DNA from: Pseudomonadota bacterium
Lineage (GTDB): Bacteria > Pseudomonadota > Gammaproteobacteria > Pseudomonadales > Moraxellaceae
Assembly: GCA_021804565.1 (NCBI GenBank)
Contig: JAJZHK010000009.1
Coordinates: forward strand, 1-64,000
Direction: 5' to 3'
Length of the DNA stretch: 64,000 nucleotides
The notes beneath the pieces were generated by a model, which saw only the letters and a program-made list of their open reading frames with translations, was not told the DNA's origin and did not search any database. The position numbers were made by a program, and so were the translations under genes. Shown here in pieces: positions 48,978 through 56,074 of this stretch. How positions within the stretch are numbered: position 1 is the stretch's first letter; every line of letters starts with the position of its first letter.

Positions 48978-49334
48978 CTATTGCTGCGTACGCATACTGA
49001 GCAGGCGCATTGGAGGTCGACCGCGCCTTAGCACTGGAGCGGGCGGCAGAATGCCGGCATTGAACATGAGCGAAAACAGCATGAAGACGGCGGCGGCCAT
49101 ACCCACCGCGCTCAACAAGGGCAAAGGCTGCACACCCAGCTGTACCGGGTGATGGTCCGGCATCGACGCGTCCATAGGCATGGGCGCATGCGGCGGCGTC
49201 ATCATCCCCGTCATCGTCGGGCAGGCATGATGCACGGCAGGCGCTGCACACCAGCCACGACAAAACAGCGTCAGCAGCAAAGCTGCGACGATGCACAGGC
49301 GTAGCAAGGGATGGCGCAGCACTGAGTCGTTCAT
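48978..49334 (-). CDS. Small His/Met-rich membrane-anchored protein of the copper operon
   Basis: A 118-residue protein. The ATG at 49334 has GGAGG six bases upstream; another ATG two codons earlier would sit right against GGAGG. Residues 12-30 form a hydrophobic signal or anchor. It is followed by a short periplasmic stretch rich in His, Met and Pro (VHHACPTMTGMMTPPHAPMP and DASMPDHH), then a second hydrophobic helix (about 75-95) and a basic tail. The composition fits Cu(I)/Cu(II) binding. It heads the cus operon, 69 bases before cusC, and no cusF is present, so it may take over the chaperone role. No family was recognised with certainty. Confidence 0.7.
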   Translation of the reverse strand: MNDSVLRHPLLRLCIVAALLLTLFCRGWCAAPAVHHACPTMTGMMTPPHAPMPMDASMPDHHPVQLGVQPLPLLSAVGMAAAVFMLFSLMFNAGILPPAPVLRRGRPPMRLLSMRTQQ

Positions 49335-49351
49335 CGGCATCCTCCATGCCC

Positions 49352-49381
49352 AGCTTAGCCTGCGGCTGGAGAGCCTGTCAA
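49352..49381 (-). promoter_or_regulatory. Possible promoter of the cus operon
   Basis: On the minus strand TTGACA (49376-49381) is followed after 18 bases by TAAGCT (49352-49357). The -35 is perfect, the -10 fair. Transcription would start only about ten bases before the ATG at 49334, which is unusually close. A clear CueR-type dyad in the spacer is not seen, though GGCT/AGCC half-sites occur. Confidence 0.3.
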
Positions 49382-49503
49382 GTCATCAGCCTAGGGCCCC
49401 ACCTGATCCAGCTCATCCCGGCTGCATTTGGAGATACCCTTGCCTTAAATAATGATTTATGATTGTTTCCATCAATGATGATGAGCGAAGGCCAGGGAAT
49501 GCC

Positions 49504-50040
49504 ATGGGATCACTCTCCTCGCGCTGTGCGGCACTGCTCCTCGCCGGAGGACTGAGCGTCGGGCATGCCGACCCGCAGGCCGGCTTTGGCCTGGCTCTGG
49601 CCTTCTCCGAGCACCATGCGGACGTCAGCTTCAATCCACCCGTTTTTGAGCGCTACAACAGCCATGGCATGGGCCTGGCCGGTGATGCGCAGTTTGTGAT
49701 CAACCCGCAGTGGTCCTTGAACCCTTATCTGCAATGGGCCTACGAGTACAGCCACGACGAGGCTGCGTCGCTGATCAATGCCTCGGGCGGCCTGACACTG
49801 CGGCACTGGTGGAACAATGTCTACCTAGGACCGGTCCTCGAGTATGACGTCGAAGGCTTGCTGCAAAACCGGAGGATCGTCCGGAGCAGCTTTGGCCCGG
49901 GACTTGGCCTCGGCCTCGGTTATGAGTCGGTGCAGGGACTGACGCTGGGCTTGCAGCTCGATGCGCCGCAAGCTTTGTATTTCAGCCGTAATCAGCAGCG
50001 TACCGGGGCCTGGCTCACCCTCGGCTATCGCTGGCACTGA
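49504..50040 (+). CDS. Predicted outer-membrane beta-barrel protein
   Basis: A 178-residue exported protein. The ATG at 49504 has AGGGA six bases upstream and gives a signal peptide (to about residue 22, GLSVGHA). The mature part alternates polar and aromatic residues in many short strands (SLNPYLQWAYEY, LRHWWNNVYLGPVLEY, GLGLGLGYESV) and ends in WLTLGYRWH, as small eight-stranded barrels do. No family is recognised. It is divergent from the copper operon and 12 bases upstream of a second exported protein, so the two probably work together. Confidence 0.6.
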   Translation: MGSLSSRCAALLLAGGLSVGHADPQAGFGLALAFSEHHADVSFNPPVFERYNSHGMGLAGDAQFVINPQWSLNPYLQWAYEYSHDEAASLINASGGLTLRHWWNNVYLGPVLEYDVEGLLQNRRIVRSSFGPGLGLGLGYESVQGLTLGLQLDAPQALYFSRNQQRTGAWLTLGYRWH

Positions 50041-50052
50041 GGAGAGACCGAC

Positions 50053-50817
50053 ATGCGATATTCATGCTTGCTGCTGGGGCTGGGCTTGGGCTTGATCTGT
50101 GCGGGTGCGAACGCCGCCGACAGCAGCGCCGAGTCCATCGGCACCTCGGTTCTCGAAGGCGTCAAGGCGATGGATGCGATGTTCTCAGGCAGCCAGCTGC
50201 AGCTCGGCCTGCAAGCCCAGCAAGGCACCCTGACCTTGTCGCGACCCGGCGCCAGAAGCCAGCTCACCGACAATGGCTCGATCGCACTGCTCGCCACCGT
50301 CAACAGCAGCGCCCATCCCTTGCTGGCCTGGCATATGCTCGATGGCGGGGCGGTGCATCTCGGTTACGACTGGACGGCGACCGCCAACATCCTCGGCGTG
50401 CATGACCAGCTCTTCGCTTCAAGCACCGGCTCAGGCAACAACTATGGCTCGGCCACCACCGGCAGCAATATCGGCACCGGGGTCACCGGCGGCTACATCG
50501 CTGCGGCACCGCGCCTGCGCCTGTCGATGGGACCGCTCTACGCCGGACGCCCGCTCTACTGGAGCTATAGCCTGGCGCTGGGCGCAGCCCTGCTCGACGA
50601 CCACGGCCGTGCCCAGTTCAACCCGGGCAACGCCGCCTGGGTCGCCACGGTGCGCGGCGAACCCATACTCACCGAGTTCATGGACAATCGCTGGGTGTTC
50701 ACCAGCGGCCGCTGGAACACCGAGTTCAGCGCCCAGTACCTGGCCGGTCATCAGCAGGGTTATGGCCTCAGCTACTACAACTTCTCTCTCGGTCTGGCCT
50801 ACGCCCTCAACCTCTGA
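50053..50817 (+). CDS. Exported protein, probable outer-membrane beta-barrel
   Basis: A 254-residue protein with a signal peptide (residues 1-21, CAGANA). The mature part is rich in Gly, Ser, Ala and aromatic residues. The last third has repeated amphipathic strands (LYWSYSLALGAALL, NTEFSAQYLAGH, YYNFSLGLAYALNL) with the terminal strand ending in a hydrophobic residue, the signal for barrel assembly. A glycine/serine-rich loop (near residues 123-145) is prominent. The function is unknown. It follows the 178-aa protein by 12 bases, including a GGAGAG site. Confidence 0.58.
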   Translation: MRYSCLLLGLGLGLICAGANAADSSAESIGTSVLEGVKAMDAMFSGSQLQLGLQAQQGTLTLSRPGARSQLTDNGSIALLATVNSSAHPLLAWHMLDGGAVHLGYDWTATANILGVHDQLFASSTGSGNNYGSATTGSNIGTGVTGGYIAAAPRLRLSMGPLYAGRPLYWSYSLALGAALLDDHGRAQFNPGNAAWVATVRGEPILTEFMDNRWVFTSGRWNTEFSAQYLAGHQQGYGLSYYNFSLGLAYALNL

Positions 50818-50819
50818 GC

Positions 50820-50849
50820 GGGTGAGCACAGCGGACGCTGTGCCCACCC
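50820..50849. terminator. Strong hairpin between convergent genes
   Basis: GGGTG-A-GCACAGC and GCTGTGC-C-CACCC pair around a four-base loop with a single mismatch, between the barrel gene and the convergent cytochrome c peroxidase gene. There is no T tract on either strand, so it may act as a 3'-end stabiliser or a weak bidirectional terminator. Confidence 0.5.
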
Positions 50850-50861
50850 CCTGAGGACGGC

Positions 50862-51863
50862 TCAGTGATCAAAAGGCTGGGGGGCCGGTGTGGCGTCACT
50901 CGAAGGCGGCAGATGCGGCAAGGTGATGTCCGGTGTCTTGCCGGTCAGGGTCTTGAGAAAGGCGACGATCCTGGCGTTCTCGTCGGCGCTGAAGTTGCGA
51001 CCGAGCTGCAGCCGGCCCATGGTCTGGACCGCCTGGCTCAGGGTCTTGGCGCCGCCGTCGTGGAAGTAGGGGTAGGTCAGCTCGATATTGCGCAAGGAGG
51101 GCACCTTGAAGACCATGCGATCCGCCTCGTTTTTGGTGACGTCGTATCGCCCTTGCGACGGATTGCTGGTGACGTAAGGCGCCACCAGGCCCATCTTCTG
51201 GAAAGAACGCCCGCCGACCGCCGGACCGTTGTGGCAGGCCACACAACCGGCGCTTTTGAACAGCTCATAGCCGGCTTTTTCCTCCGCGCTGATGGCCTGC
51301 TTGTCACCCCGCAGGTACCGATCAAAGCGCGAATCCGGGGTGACCAGGGTCTGCTCGAAAGCGGCGATGGCGCCCGTCACCCGGTCGATGTCGATGGTGT
51401 CGCTGCCGTAAGCCTTCTTGAAGGCCACCCGGTAACCGGGAATGGTGCGCAAGGTGGCCACCGCCAGGGTATGACTTGAGGCCATCTCGCGCGGGTTGGC
51501 GATCGGGCCGCCTGCCTGCTCTTTGAGGTCCTTGGCTCGACCATCCCAGAACTGGGCCAGGAACATGCTCGAATTGAACACCGTCGGAGCATTGATCGGA
51601 CCTTGCTGCCAGTGGTCGCCTATCGAGCTCGGCAGGTTGTCGACCCCGCCGAGCGCCAGGTCATGGCAGGAGTTGCAGGATATGGCGCCCGACTTCGACA
51701 GACGGCGATCGAAGTAGAGCTGTTTGCCCAGTTCAACCAGGGCCGGATTGGCGGGTTTGACGGCTTCGACAGGCTGTATCGGCTCTTCCGCCCAGACGCC
51801 GGCCGACAGACCCAGGGCCAGCCCGCATCCGAGGGCGAGACGCGCTGCACACCGCTGTTTCAT
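50862..51863 (-). CDS. Di-haem cytochrome c peroxidase
   Basis: A 333-residue periplasmic protein with a signal peptide (to about residue 25, GVWAEE). Two haem c motifs, CNSCH (near residue 62) and CVACH (near 207), are at the normal spacing for bacterial CcpA/MauG-like peroxidases. The region GVDNLPSSIGDHWQQGPINAPTVFN (core GPINAPTVFN) is typical of the peroxidase branch. It reduces hydrogen peroxide with electrons from small cytochromes. GGAGGAG precedes the ATG. The C-terminus adds a Pro-rich tail. It lies close to trxC, in line with an oxidative-stress role. Confidence 0.92.
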   Translation of the reverse strand: MKQRCAARLALGCGLALGLSAGVWAEEPIQPVEAVKPANPALVELGKQLYFDRRLSKSGAISCNSCHDLALGGVDNLPSSIGDHWQQGPINAPTVFNSSMFLAQFWDGRAKDLKEQAGGPIANPREMASSHTLAVATLRTIPGYRVAFKKAYGSDTIDIDRVTGAIAAFEQTLVTPDSRFDRYLRGDKQAISAEEKAGYELFKSAGCVACHNGPAVGGRSFQKMGLVAPYVTSNPSQGRYDVTKNEADRMVFKVPSLRNIELTYPYFHDGGAKTLSQAVQTMGRLQLGRNFSADENARIVAFLKTLTGKTPDITLPHLPPSSDATPAPQPFDH

Positions 51864-51898
51864 AAGATCTCCTCCTTATCTGATGCAGCTAGCCTAGC

Positions 51899-52318
51899 TC
51901 AAAGATGGCTCTGTAACCACTGCTGGAGCTGGGCCGTATTCATCACCCCGGACTGGCGGGCAATTTCACGTCCATCCCTGAACAGGATCAGCGTCGGGAT
52001 GCTGCGTATCCTGTAATGGGCGGATGATTGCGGGTTGGCGTCGCTATCGACCTTGATGAAACGAATCCCGGGCATGGCCTGGGCGGCTTCCTTGAAGAAG
52101 GGCGCCATCATTTTGCAAGGCCCGCACCAGCTGGCCCAGAAATCGACCACCACCGGCATCGATGTGCCTTGCAAATAAGCCGGCAGACGCGCGTCATCCA
52201 GGTCGACGGGCCTTGTCGGCAGCAAGGGGGTCTTGCAGCCACCGCAGAGCGGATTGTCCTGCAATTTGTCTTCGGGCACGCGATTGCGCGCAGAGCATTG
52301 CGGGCAGACGATTTGCAT
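51899..52318 (-). CDS. trxC: Thioredoxin 2 (zinc-binding thioredoxin)
   Basis: A 139-residue thioredoxin, exactly the length of E. coli TrxC. The N-terminal zinc-ribbon cysteines are in CPQCSARNRV and LCGGC; the active site is WASWCGPCKMM near residue 53. I use the ATG at 52318 because AAGGAG lies six bases upstream; the ATG two codons earlier touches it. It reduces disulfides and is often induced by oxidants. A near-consensus promoter with an embedded dyad stands just upstream. Confidence 0.94.
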   Translation of the reverse strand: MQIVCPQCSARNRVPEDKLQDNPLCGGCKTPLLPTRPVDLDDARLPAYLQGTSMPVVVDFWASWCGPCKMMAPFFKEAAQAMPGIRFIKVDSDANPQSSAHYRIRSIPTLILFRDGREIARQSGVMNTAQLQQWLQSHL

Positions 52319-52345
52319 ATTCATCTCCTTCGAAGGCGCCTGTCT

Positions 52346-52375
52346 TTTATACACCCAGGGGTATATGGGTGTCAC
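52346..52375 (-). promoter_or_regulatory. trxC promoter with an operator-like dyad in the spacer
   Basis: On the minus strand GTGACA (52370-52375) and TATAAA (52346-52351) are 18 bases apart, each five of six to consensus. A perfect inverted repeat ACACCCA-N8-TGGGTGT (52351-52372) fills the spacer and touches both hexamers. Transcription would start near 52339. Such a dyad is where MerR-type activators or repressors bind; the regulator is not encoded in this window as far as I can see. Confidence 0.55.
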
Positions 52376-52448
52376 GATGAGAATTCAAGTCCCCGACGCA
52401 CCGTGCTAGCATACGTGGCTGTCCACGCCTGTCATCCTGAGAGCTGTC

Positions 52449-53630
52449 ATGCCCCTGTCTGGAATCAAGGTCATCGAGCTCGGCAGCCTGATCGCCGGCC
52501 CCTACGCCGCCCGCCTGCTGGCTGAATTCGGTGCCGATGTGATCAAGATCGAAGCGCCGGAGGGTGGGGATCCACTGCGGCGCTGGCGCAAGCTCTATGA
52601 GGGCACCTCGCTGTGGTGGTATGTACAAAGCCGCAACAAGCGCTCGCTCAGCCTCAACCTCAAGTCGGCGGAAGGTCTCGACATCCTGCGTCGACTGCTC
52701 GCCGATGCCGACATCCTGATCGAGAATTTTCGTCCCGGGGTGCTCGAACGCCTGGGACTGGCTCCGCAGCAGCTGCATGCTATCCAGCCTGGTCTGGTCA
52801 TCCTGCGTCTCTCCGGTTTCGGCCAGAATGGCCCGCGTGCACAGGAACCCGGCTTTGGTGCCGTCGGGGAAAGCATGGGCGGCTTGCGCTACGTGAGCGG
52901 CTTTGCCGATCGCCCTCCGGTACGTACCGGCATCAGCATCGGCGACTCCATCGCCGCCCTCTTTGGCGTCATCGGCTGTCTCATGGCCCTGCGCCATCGT
53001 GAGCGCAGCGGCCAGGGCCAGGTCATCGATGTCGCGCTCTATGAGGCAGTTTTTGCGATGATGGAAAGTCTGGTCCCGGAGTTTGACGTTTTCGGCTTCA
53101 TCCGTGAGCGCAGCGGCAATATCATGCCCGGCATCACCCCCAGCTCGACCCATACCAGCCGCGATGGTCAGGCCTTGCAGATCGCCGCCAACGGCGACGC
53201 TATTTTTGCGCGTCTGGCCCGTCTCATGCAAAGACAGGACTGGCTGGACGATCCGCAGATGGCCAGCAATGAAGGTCGTGACGCCCAGCGTGAACGTATC
53301 TACGCCGGCATCGACGCCTGGACAGCCGGCCACGACGCCGAGGACCTGCTCGCCCAGCTGCAGGCGCACGACATCCCCGCCAGCCGTATCTACAGTGTCG
53401 CCGACATGTTCCAGGATCCGCAGTTTTTGTTTCGTGAGATGCTGCTCAAGTCGACCCTGCCCGATGGACGCCCGATGATGACCCCGGGCATCGTCCCCAA
53501 GCTCAGCGCCACACCCGGCCAACAGCGCTGGTTGGGGCCGGCCCTCGGCGAACATAACGAGGTCCTGCTCGGCGAACTCGGCTACAGCGCCGAGGCCATC
53601 GCCGAGCTCCGTCAACGCGGGGTGATCTGA
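52449..53630 (+). CDS. CaiB/BaiF-family (class III) CoA-transferase
   Basis: A 393-residue family III CoA-transferase. Signature parts are LSGIKVIELGSLIAGPYAARLLAEFGADVIKIE (cores VIELGSLIAGP and FGADVIKIEAP), RNKRSLSLNLKS near residue 60, ENFRPGVLERLGL near 97, and the catalytic Asp in GQVIDVALYEAVF near 197. It moves CoA between carboxylic acids through a glutaryl-like anhydride intermediate. The substrate is not readable. It is translationally coupled to tcdA (TGATG), an unexpected partner for a catabolic enzyme. Confidence 0.92.
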   Translation: MPLSGIKVIELGSLIAGPYAARLLAEFGADVIKIEAPEGGDPLRRWRKLYEGTSLWWYVQSRNKRSLSLNLKSAEGLDILRRLLADADILIENFRPGVLERLGLAPQQLHAIQPGLVILRLSGFGQNGPRAQEPGFGAVGESMGGLRYVSGFADRPPVRTGISIGDSIAALFGVIGCLMALRHRERSGQGQVIDVALYEAVFAMMESLVPEFDVFGFIRERSGNIMPGITPSSTHTSRDGQALQIAANGDAIFARLARLMQRQDWLDDPQMASNEGRDAQRERIYAGIDAWTAGHDAEDLLAQLQAHDIPASRIYSVADMFQDPQFLFREMLLKSTLPDGRPMMTPGIVPKLSATPGQQRWLGPALGEHNEVLLGELGYSAEAIAELRQRGVI

Positions 53631-54403
53631 TGCGACCACGCTGGCATGAAGGTCTGCAACGGCTGTATGGCGCAGCGACCCTGCAACGCTATGAGCGCGC
53701 CCGTGTCGCTGTCGTCGGCCTCGGTGGCGTCGGCAGCTGGGCGGCCGAGGCGCTAGCCCGTTCCGGGGTCGGTGAAATCCAGCTGATCGACCTCGACGTC
53801 CTCGTCGAATCCAATATCAATCGTCAGCTGGCCGCTCTGCAAAGCACCCTGGGGCGTAACAAGGTGGACGTCATCGCCGAGCGCCTGCGCGACATCCAGC
53901 CGCAGATCAAGCTGAGCATCCACGATGAGTTTCTCAGCCGCGACAATATCGACCGCCTGCTCGAAACGCCCCCGCATCTGGTGCTCGACTGCAGCGACGA
54001 CCTCGACGCCAAGCGCAGCATGGTGCTGTGGTGCCGGCGCCGACGCATACCGCTGGTGGTCGCCGGTGCCGCCGGCGGCAAGCTCGATCCCAGCCAGCTG
54101 CGGGTGAGCGACCTGGCGCGGACCGAACGTGATCCCCTGCTCGCCAAGCTACGTCGGCAATTGCGTCGCCATCACCACTTTCCACAGCGGGCCGGCGAAA
54201 AATTCAATGTCGCCTGTGTCTACTCGCAAGAGTCCCTGCTCCGCCCGCAAGCCTGCGACAGCGGCGATCTGAGCTGCACCGGCATGGGCTCGTCGATGCT
54301 GGTCACCGCCACCATGGCCCTGCTGGCGGTCGCCGAAGGCCTGCGTCTGATGGACTGGCGCATGCAGCTGGCCGAGCAAAGACAAGGGCAGGAAACGCTG
54401 TAA
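53630..54403 (+). CDS. tcdA: tRNA threonylcarbamoyladenosine dehydratase TcdA
   Basis: A 257-residue E1-like/ThiF-fold ATPase. The nucleotide motif is VVGLGGVGSWAAEALARSGVG (core GLGGVGSWAAEALARSG, near residue 26). SNINRQ near residue 62, DCSDDLDAKRSM near 120 and GAAGGKLDPSQL near 143 are TcdA hallmarks. It converts t6A37 of tRNAs to the cyclic form ct6A. The start shares a base with the CoA-transferase stop. CsdE/CsdA, its usual sulfur-relay partners, are not in view. Confidence 0.93.
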   Translation: MRPRWHEGLQRLYGAATLQRYERARVAVVGLGGVGSWAAEALARSGVGEIQLIDLDVLVESNINRQLAALQSTLGRNKVDVIAERLRDIQPQIKLSIHDEFLSRDNIDRLLETPPHLVLDCSDDLDAKRSMVLWCRRRRIPLVVAGAAGGKLDPSQLRVSDLARTERDPLLAKLRRQLRRHHHFPQRAGEKFNVACVYSQESLLRPQACDSGDLSCTGMGSSMLVTATMALLAVAEGLRLMDWRMQLAEQRQGQETL

Positions 54404-54435
54404 GCCCCCTCCTCAGACCCGCTTCGGTCGCGGAC

Positions 54436-54463
54436 TTGCAGATATGCATTTCCTTGCTAGAGT
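54436..54463 (+). promoter_or_regulatory. Possible promoter of the porin/PstS-like pair
   Basis: TTGCAG (54436-54441) and TAGAGT (54458-54463) are 16 bases apart, 42 bases before the porin ATG. The match to consensus is moderate. Confidence 0.3.
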
Positions 54464-54504
54464 CAAAGAAAGAAATCTGCCTGGGCAAGGATCAAGGAGC
54501 AGCT

Positions 54505-55644
54505 ATGAAAAGGACTTCCCGACAATACGGCCTCATCTGCATGCTGCTGGGCGGCGCCACAACGGCTCTGGCCACCGACATCAGCTTCAATGGTTTCGCC
54601 AACTTCACCGCCGGTGAAGTTGTGGGCGGCAGCAACCAGGGCAGCCATCTGCAGTACCAGTGCCCCTGCTTCGTATCCAACTACGAATACGGCGGAATCT
54701 ACCAACATACGGGTGTCGATGTCGCCCAGGAAAGCATGATGGGCCTGCAGGCGACCGCCAAAGTTGACGACAAGCTGAGCGCCATCCTGCAGGTCGACGC
54801 GCGTGGACTCAACGGCTACCAACCCTCGGTCGACTGGGCCTACGCCTCCTACCAATTAAACGACACCTTCACCGTGCAGGTGGGGCGCAAGCGCCTGCCC
54901 TGGTACATGTACTCCGACTACAACTACGTCGGCTATGCCTACATCTGGGTACGTCCACCGGTCGATCTCTACGGCTGGGAGGTCTACTCGTATGACGGCG
55001 TCAACCTGCAGTACAACAATGCCTGGGGAGACTGGGCGGTTTACAGCAACACCTGGGCCGGTAACCAGAGCAGCCTCAATGCCCCCGGGCTGACACAGGT
55101 CTACAACGGTTACGCCACCGACACCTCCTGGCGCGACATCATCGGGAGCAGTCTCGATGTCAGCAACGAGTACGTGCACCTGCGCGCCATGTACATGCAG
55201 AACAAGGTCTATCAGGGCGCGCAAAATCCTGGTAACTCCGCGACCCAGACGGCGGCCACACCGGACACCCCGATACAGAATGCGCAGTTTCAGCAGGCTT
55301 TGGGCTTCGCCGCCAACATCGACTACAAAAGCTTCCTGCTGCGCAGTGAATACAACATCGTCCGCCGTCCGCAGATGGGCTATATCGCCCCTTCCGGCCT
55401 GCTGGGCGTCGGCTACCGCGTGGATGACGTCACCGGCATGTACACCTACTCCCGCTACCGGGAGAGCAAATCCTGGCTGTACACGCAACCGCAAAGGGAC
55501 TCCACGCGGGCCCTTACGCTACGCTGGGACTTCCGGCCATCGATGGACCTCAAACTGCAGTACGACATGTTCGTCGATCATTCACAGTTTCCCTTCCTGG
55601 GTGACAGCAAACTCGTGACCACCAGTTTCGACATGGTATTTTAG
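54505..55644 (+). CDS. Porin-like outer-membrane protein
   Basis: A 379-residue protein starting at the ATG at 54505, six bases after AAGGAG. The signal peptide ends near residue 24 (TTALAT). The mature chain begins DISFNGFANFTAG, which is typical for the first barrel strand of gammaproteobacterial porins. Many aromatic strands follow (VDWAYASYQLNDTFTVQVGRKRLP, cores AYASYQLND and VQVGRKRLPWY), and it ends in TTSFDMVF with terminal Phe. It probably forms a 16- to 18-stranded pore. It lies 13 bases before a PstS-like protein gene, so transport or sensing of an anion such as phosphate is possible but unproven. Confidence 0.8.
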   Translation: MKRTSRQYGLICMLLGGATTALATDISFNGFANFTAGEVVGGSNQGSHLQYQCPCFVSNYEYGGIYQHTGVDVAQESMMGLQATAKVDDKLSAILQVDARGLNGYQPSVDWAYASYQLNDTFTVQVGRKRLPWYMYSDYNYVGYAYIWVRPPVDLYGWEVYSYDGVNLQYNNAWGDWAVYSNTWAGNQSSLNAPGLTQVYNGYATDTSWRDIIGSSLDVSNEYVHLRAMYMQNKVYQGAQNPGNSATQTAATPDTPIQNAQFQQALGFAANIDYKSFLLRSEYNIVRRPQMGYIAPSGLLGVGYRVDDVTGMYTYSRYRESKSWLYTQPQRDSTRALTLRWDFRPSMDLKLQYDMFVDHSQFPFLGDSKLVTTSFDMVF

Positions 55645-55657
55645 GCAGGAGGCCAAC

Positions 55658-56074
55658 ATGAAATTTTTATCGATGCTGATGCTCATGGCCCTGCCCGCCT
55701 TCGTCAACGCCCAGCCGGTGGTGGCGGTGGTCAATGCCAGCAACACCAGCACGCTCAGCCCTGACGATGTGCGCAATATCTTTCTTGGAAAACTGCGCAA
55801 ATTCCCCAACGGCGGCACCGCCATCCCTATCGAGGTCGCTGGCGACGATTCCAGCCTGAACGCCGATTTCGACAAGAAAGTCCTGAAAAAAGACCCGGCG
55901 CAGGTGCGCGCCTACTGGGCGCAGATGGTTTTTACCGGGCGCGCCACACCGCCCAAGCAGGTTGGCAGCACCGAAGAACTGCTCAATCTGGTTGAAAAAA
56001 ATCCCAATGTGATCGGTTACACCTACGCGGAGGGAAACAATGCCGGCAAGGTCAAAGCGGTACCCTTGAATTAG
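55658..56074 (+). CDS. Half-size PstS-like periplasmic protein
   Basis: A 138-residue exported protein with a signal peptide (residues 1-18, AFVNA). The segments LSPDDVRNIFLGKLRKFPNG (core DVRNIFLGK, near residue 36), AGDDSSLNADFDKKVLKK and NPNVIGYTYAEG (near 112) match one lobe of PstS-type phosphate-binding proteins. The full PstS of this window has 343 residues. The first phosphate loop (GAGSTF) is missing, so canonical phosphate binding is doubtful. Such small proteins are often annotated as phosphate ABC transporter substrate-binding proteins. AGGAGG precedes it. Confidence 0.82.
   Translation: MKFLSMLMLMALPAFVNAQPVVAVVNASNTSTLSPDDVRNIFLGKLRKFPNGGTAIPIEVAGDDSSLNADFDKKVLKKDPAQVRAYWAQMVFTGRATPPKQVGSTEELLNLVEKNPNVIGYTYAEGNNAGKVKAVPLN

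Noticed and set aside
49447..49468. Possible Fur box upstream of the first barrel gene
   Set aside because: ATAATGAT matches one half of the Fur consensus, but the second half does not match.
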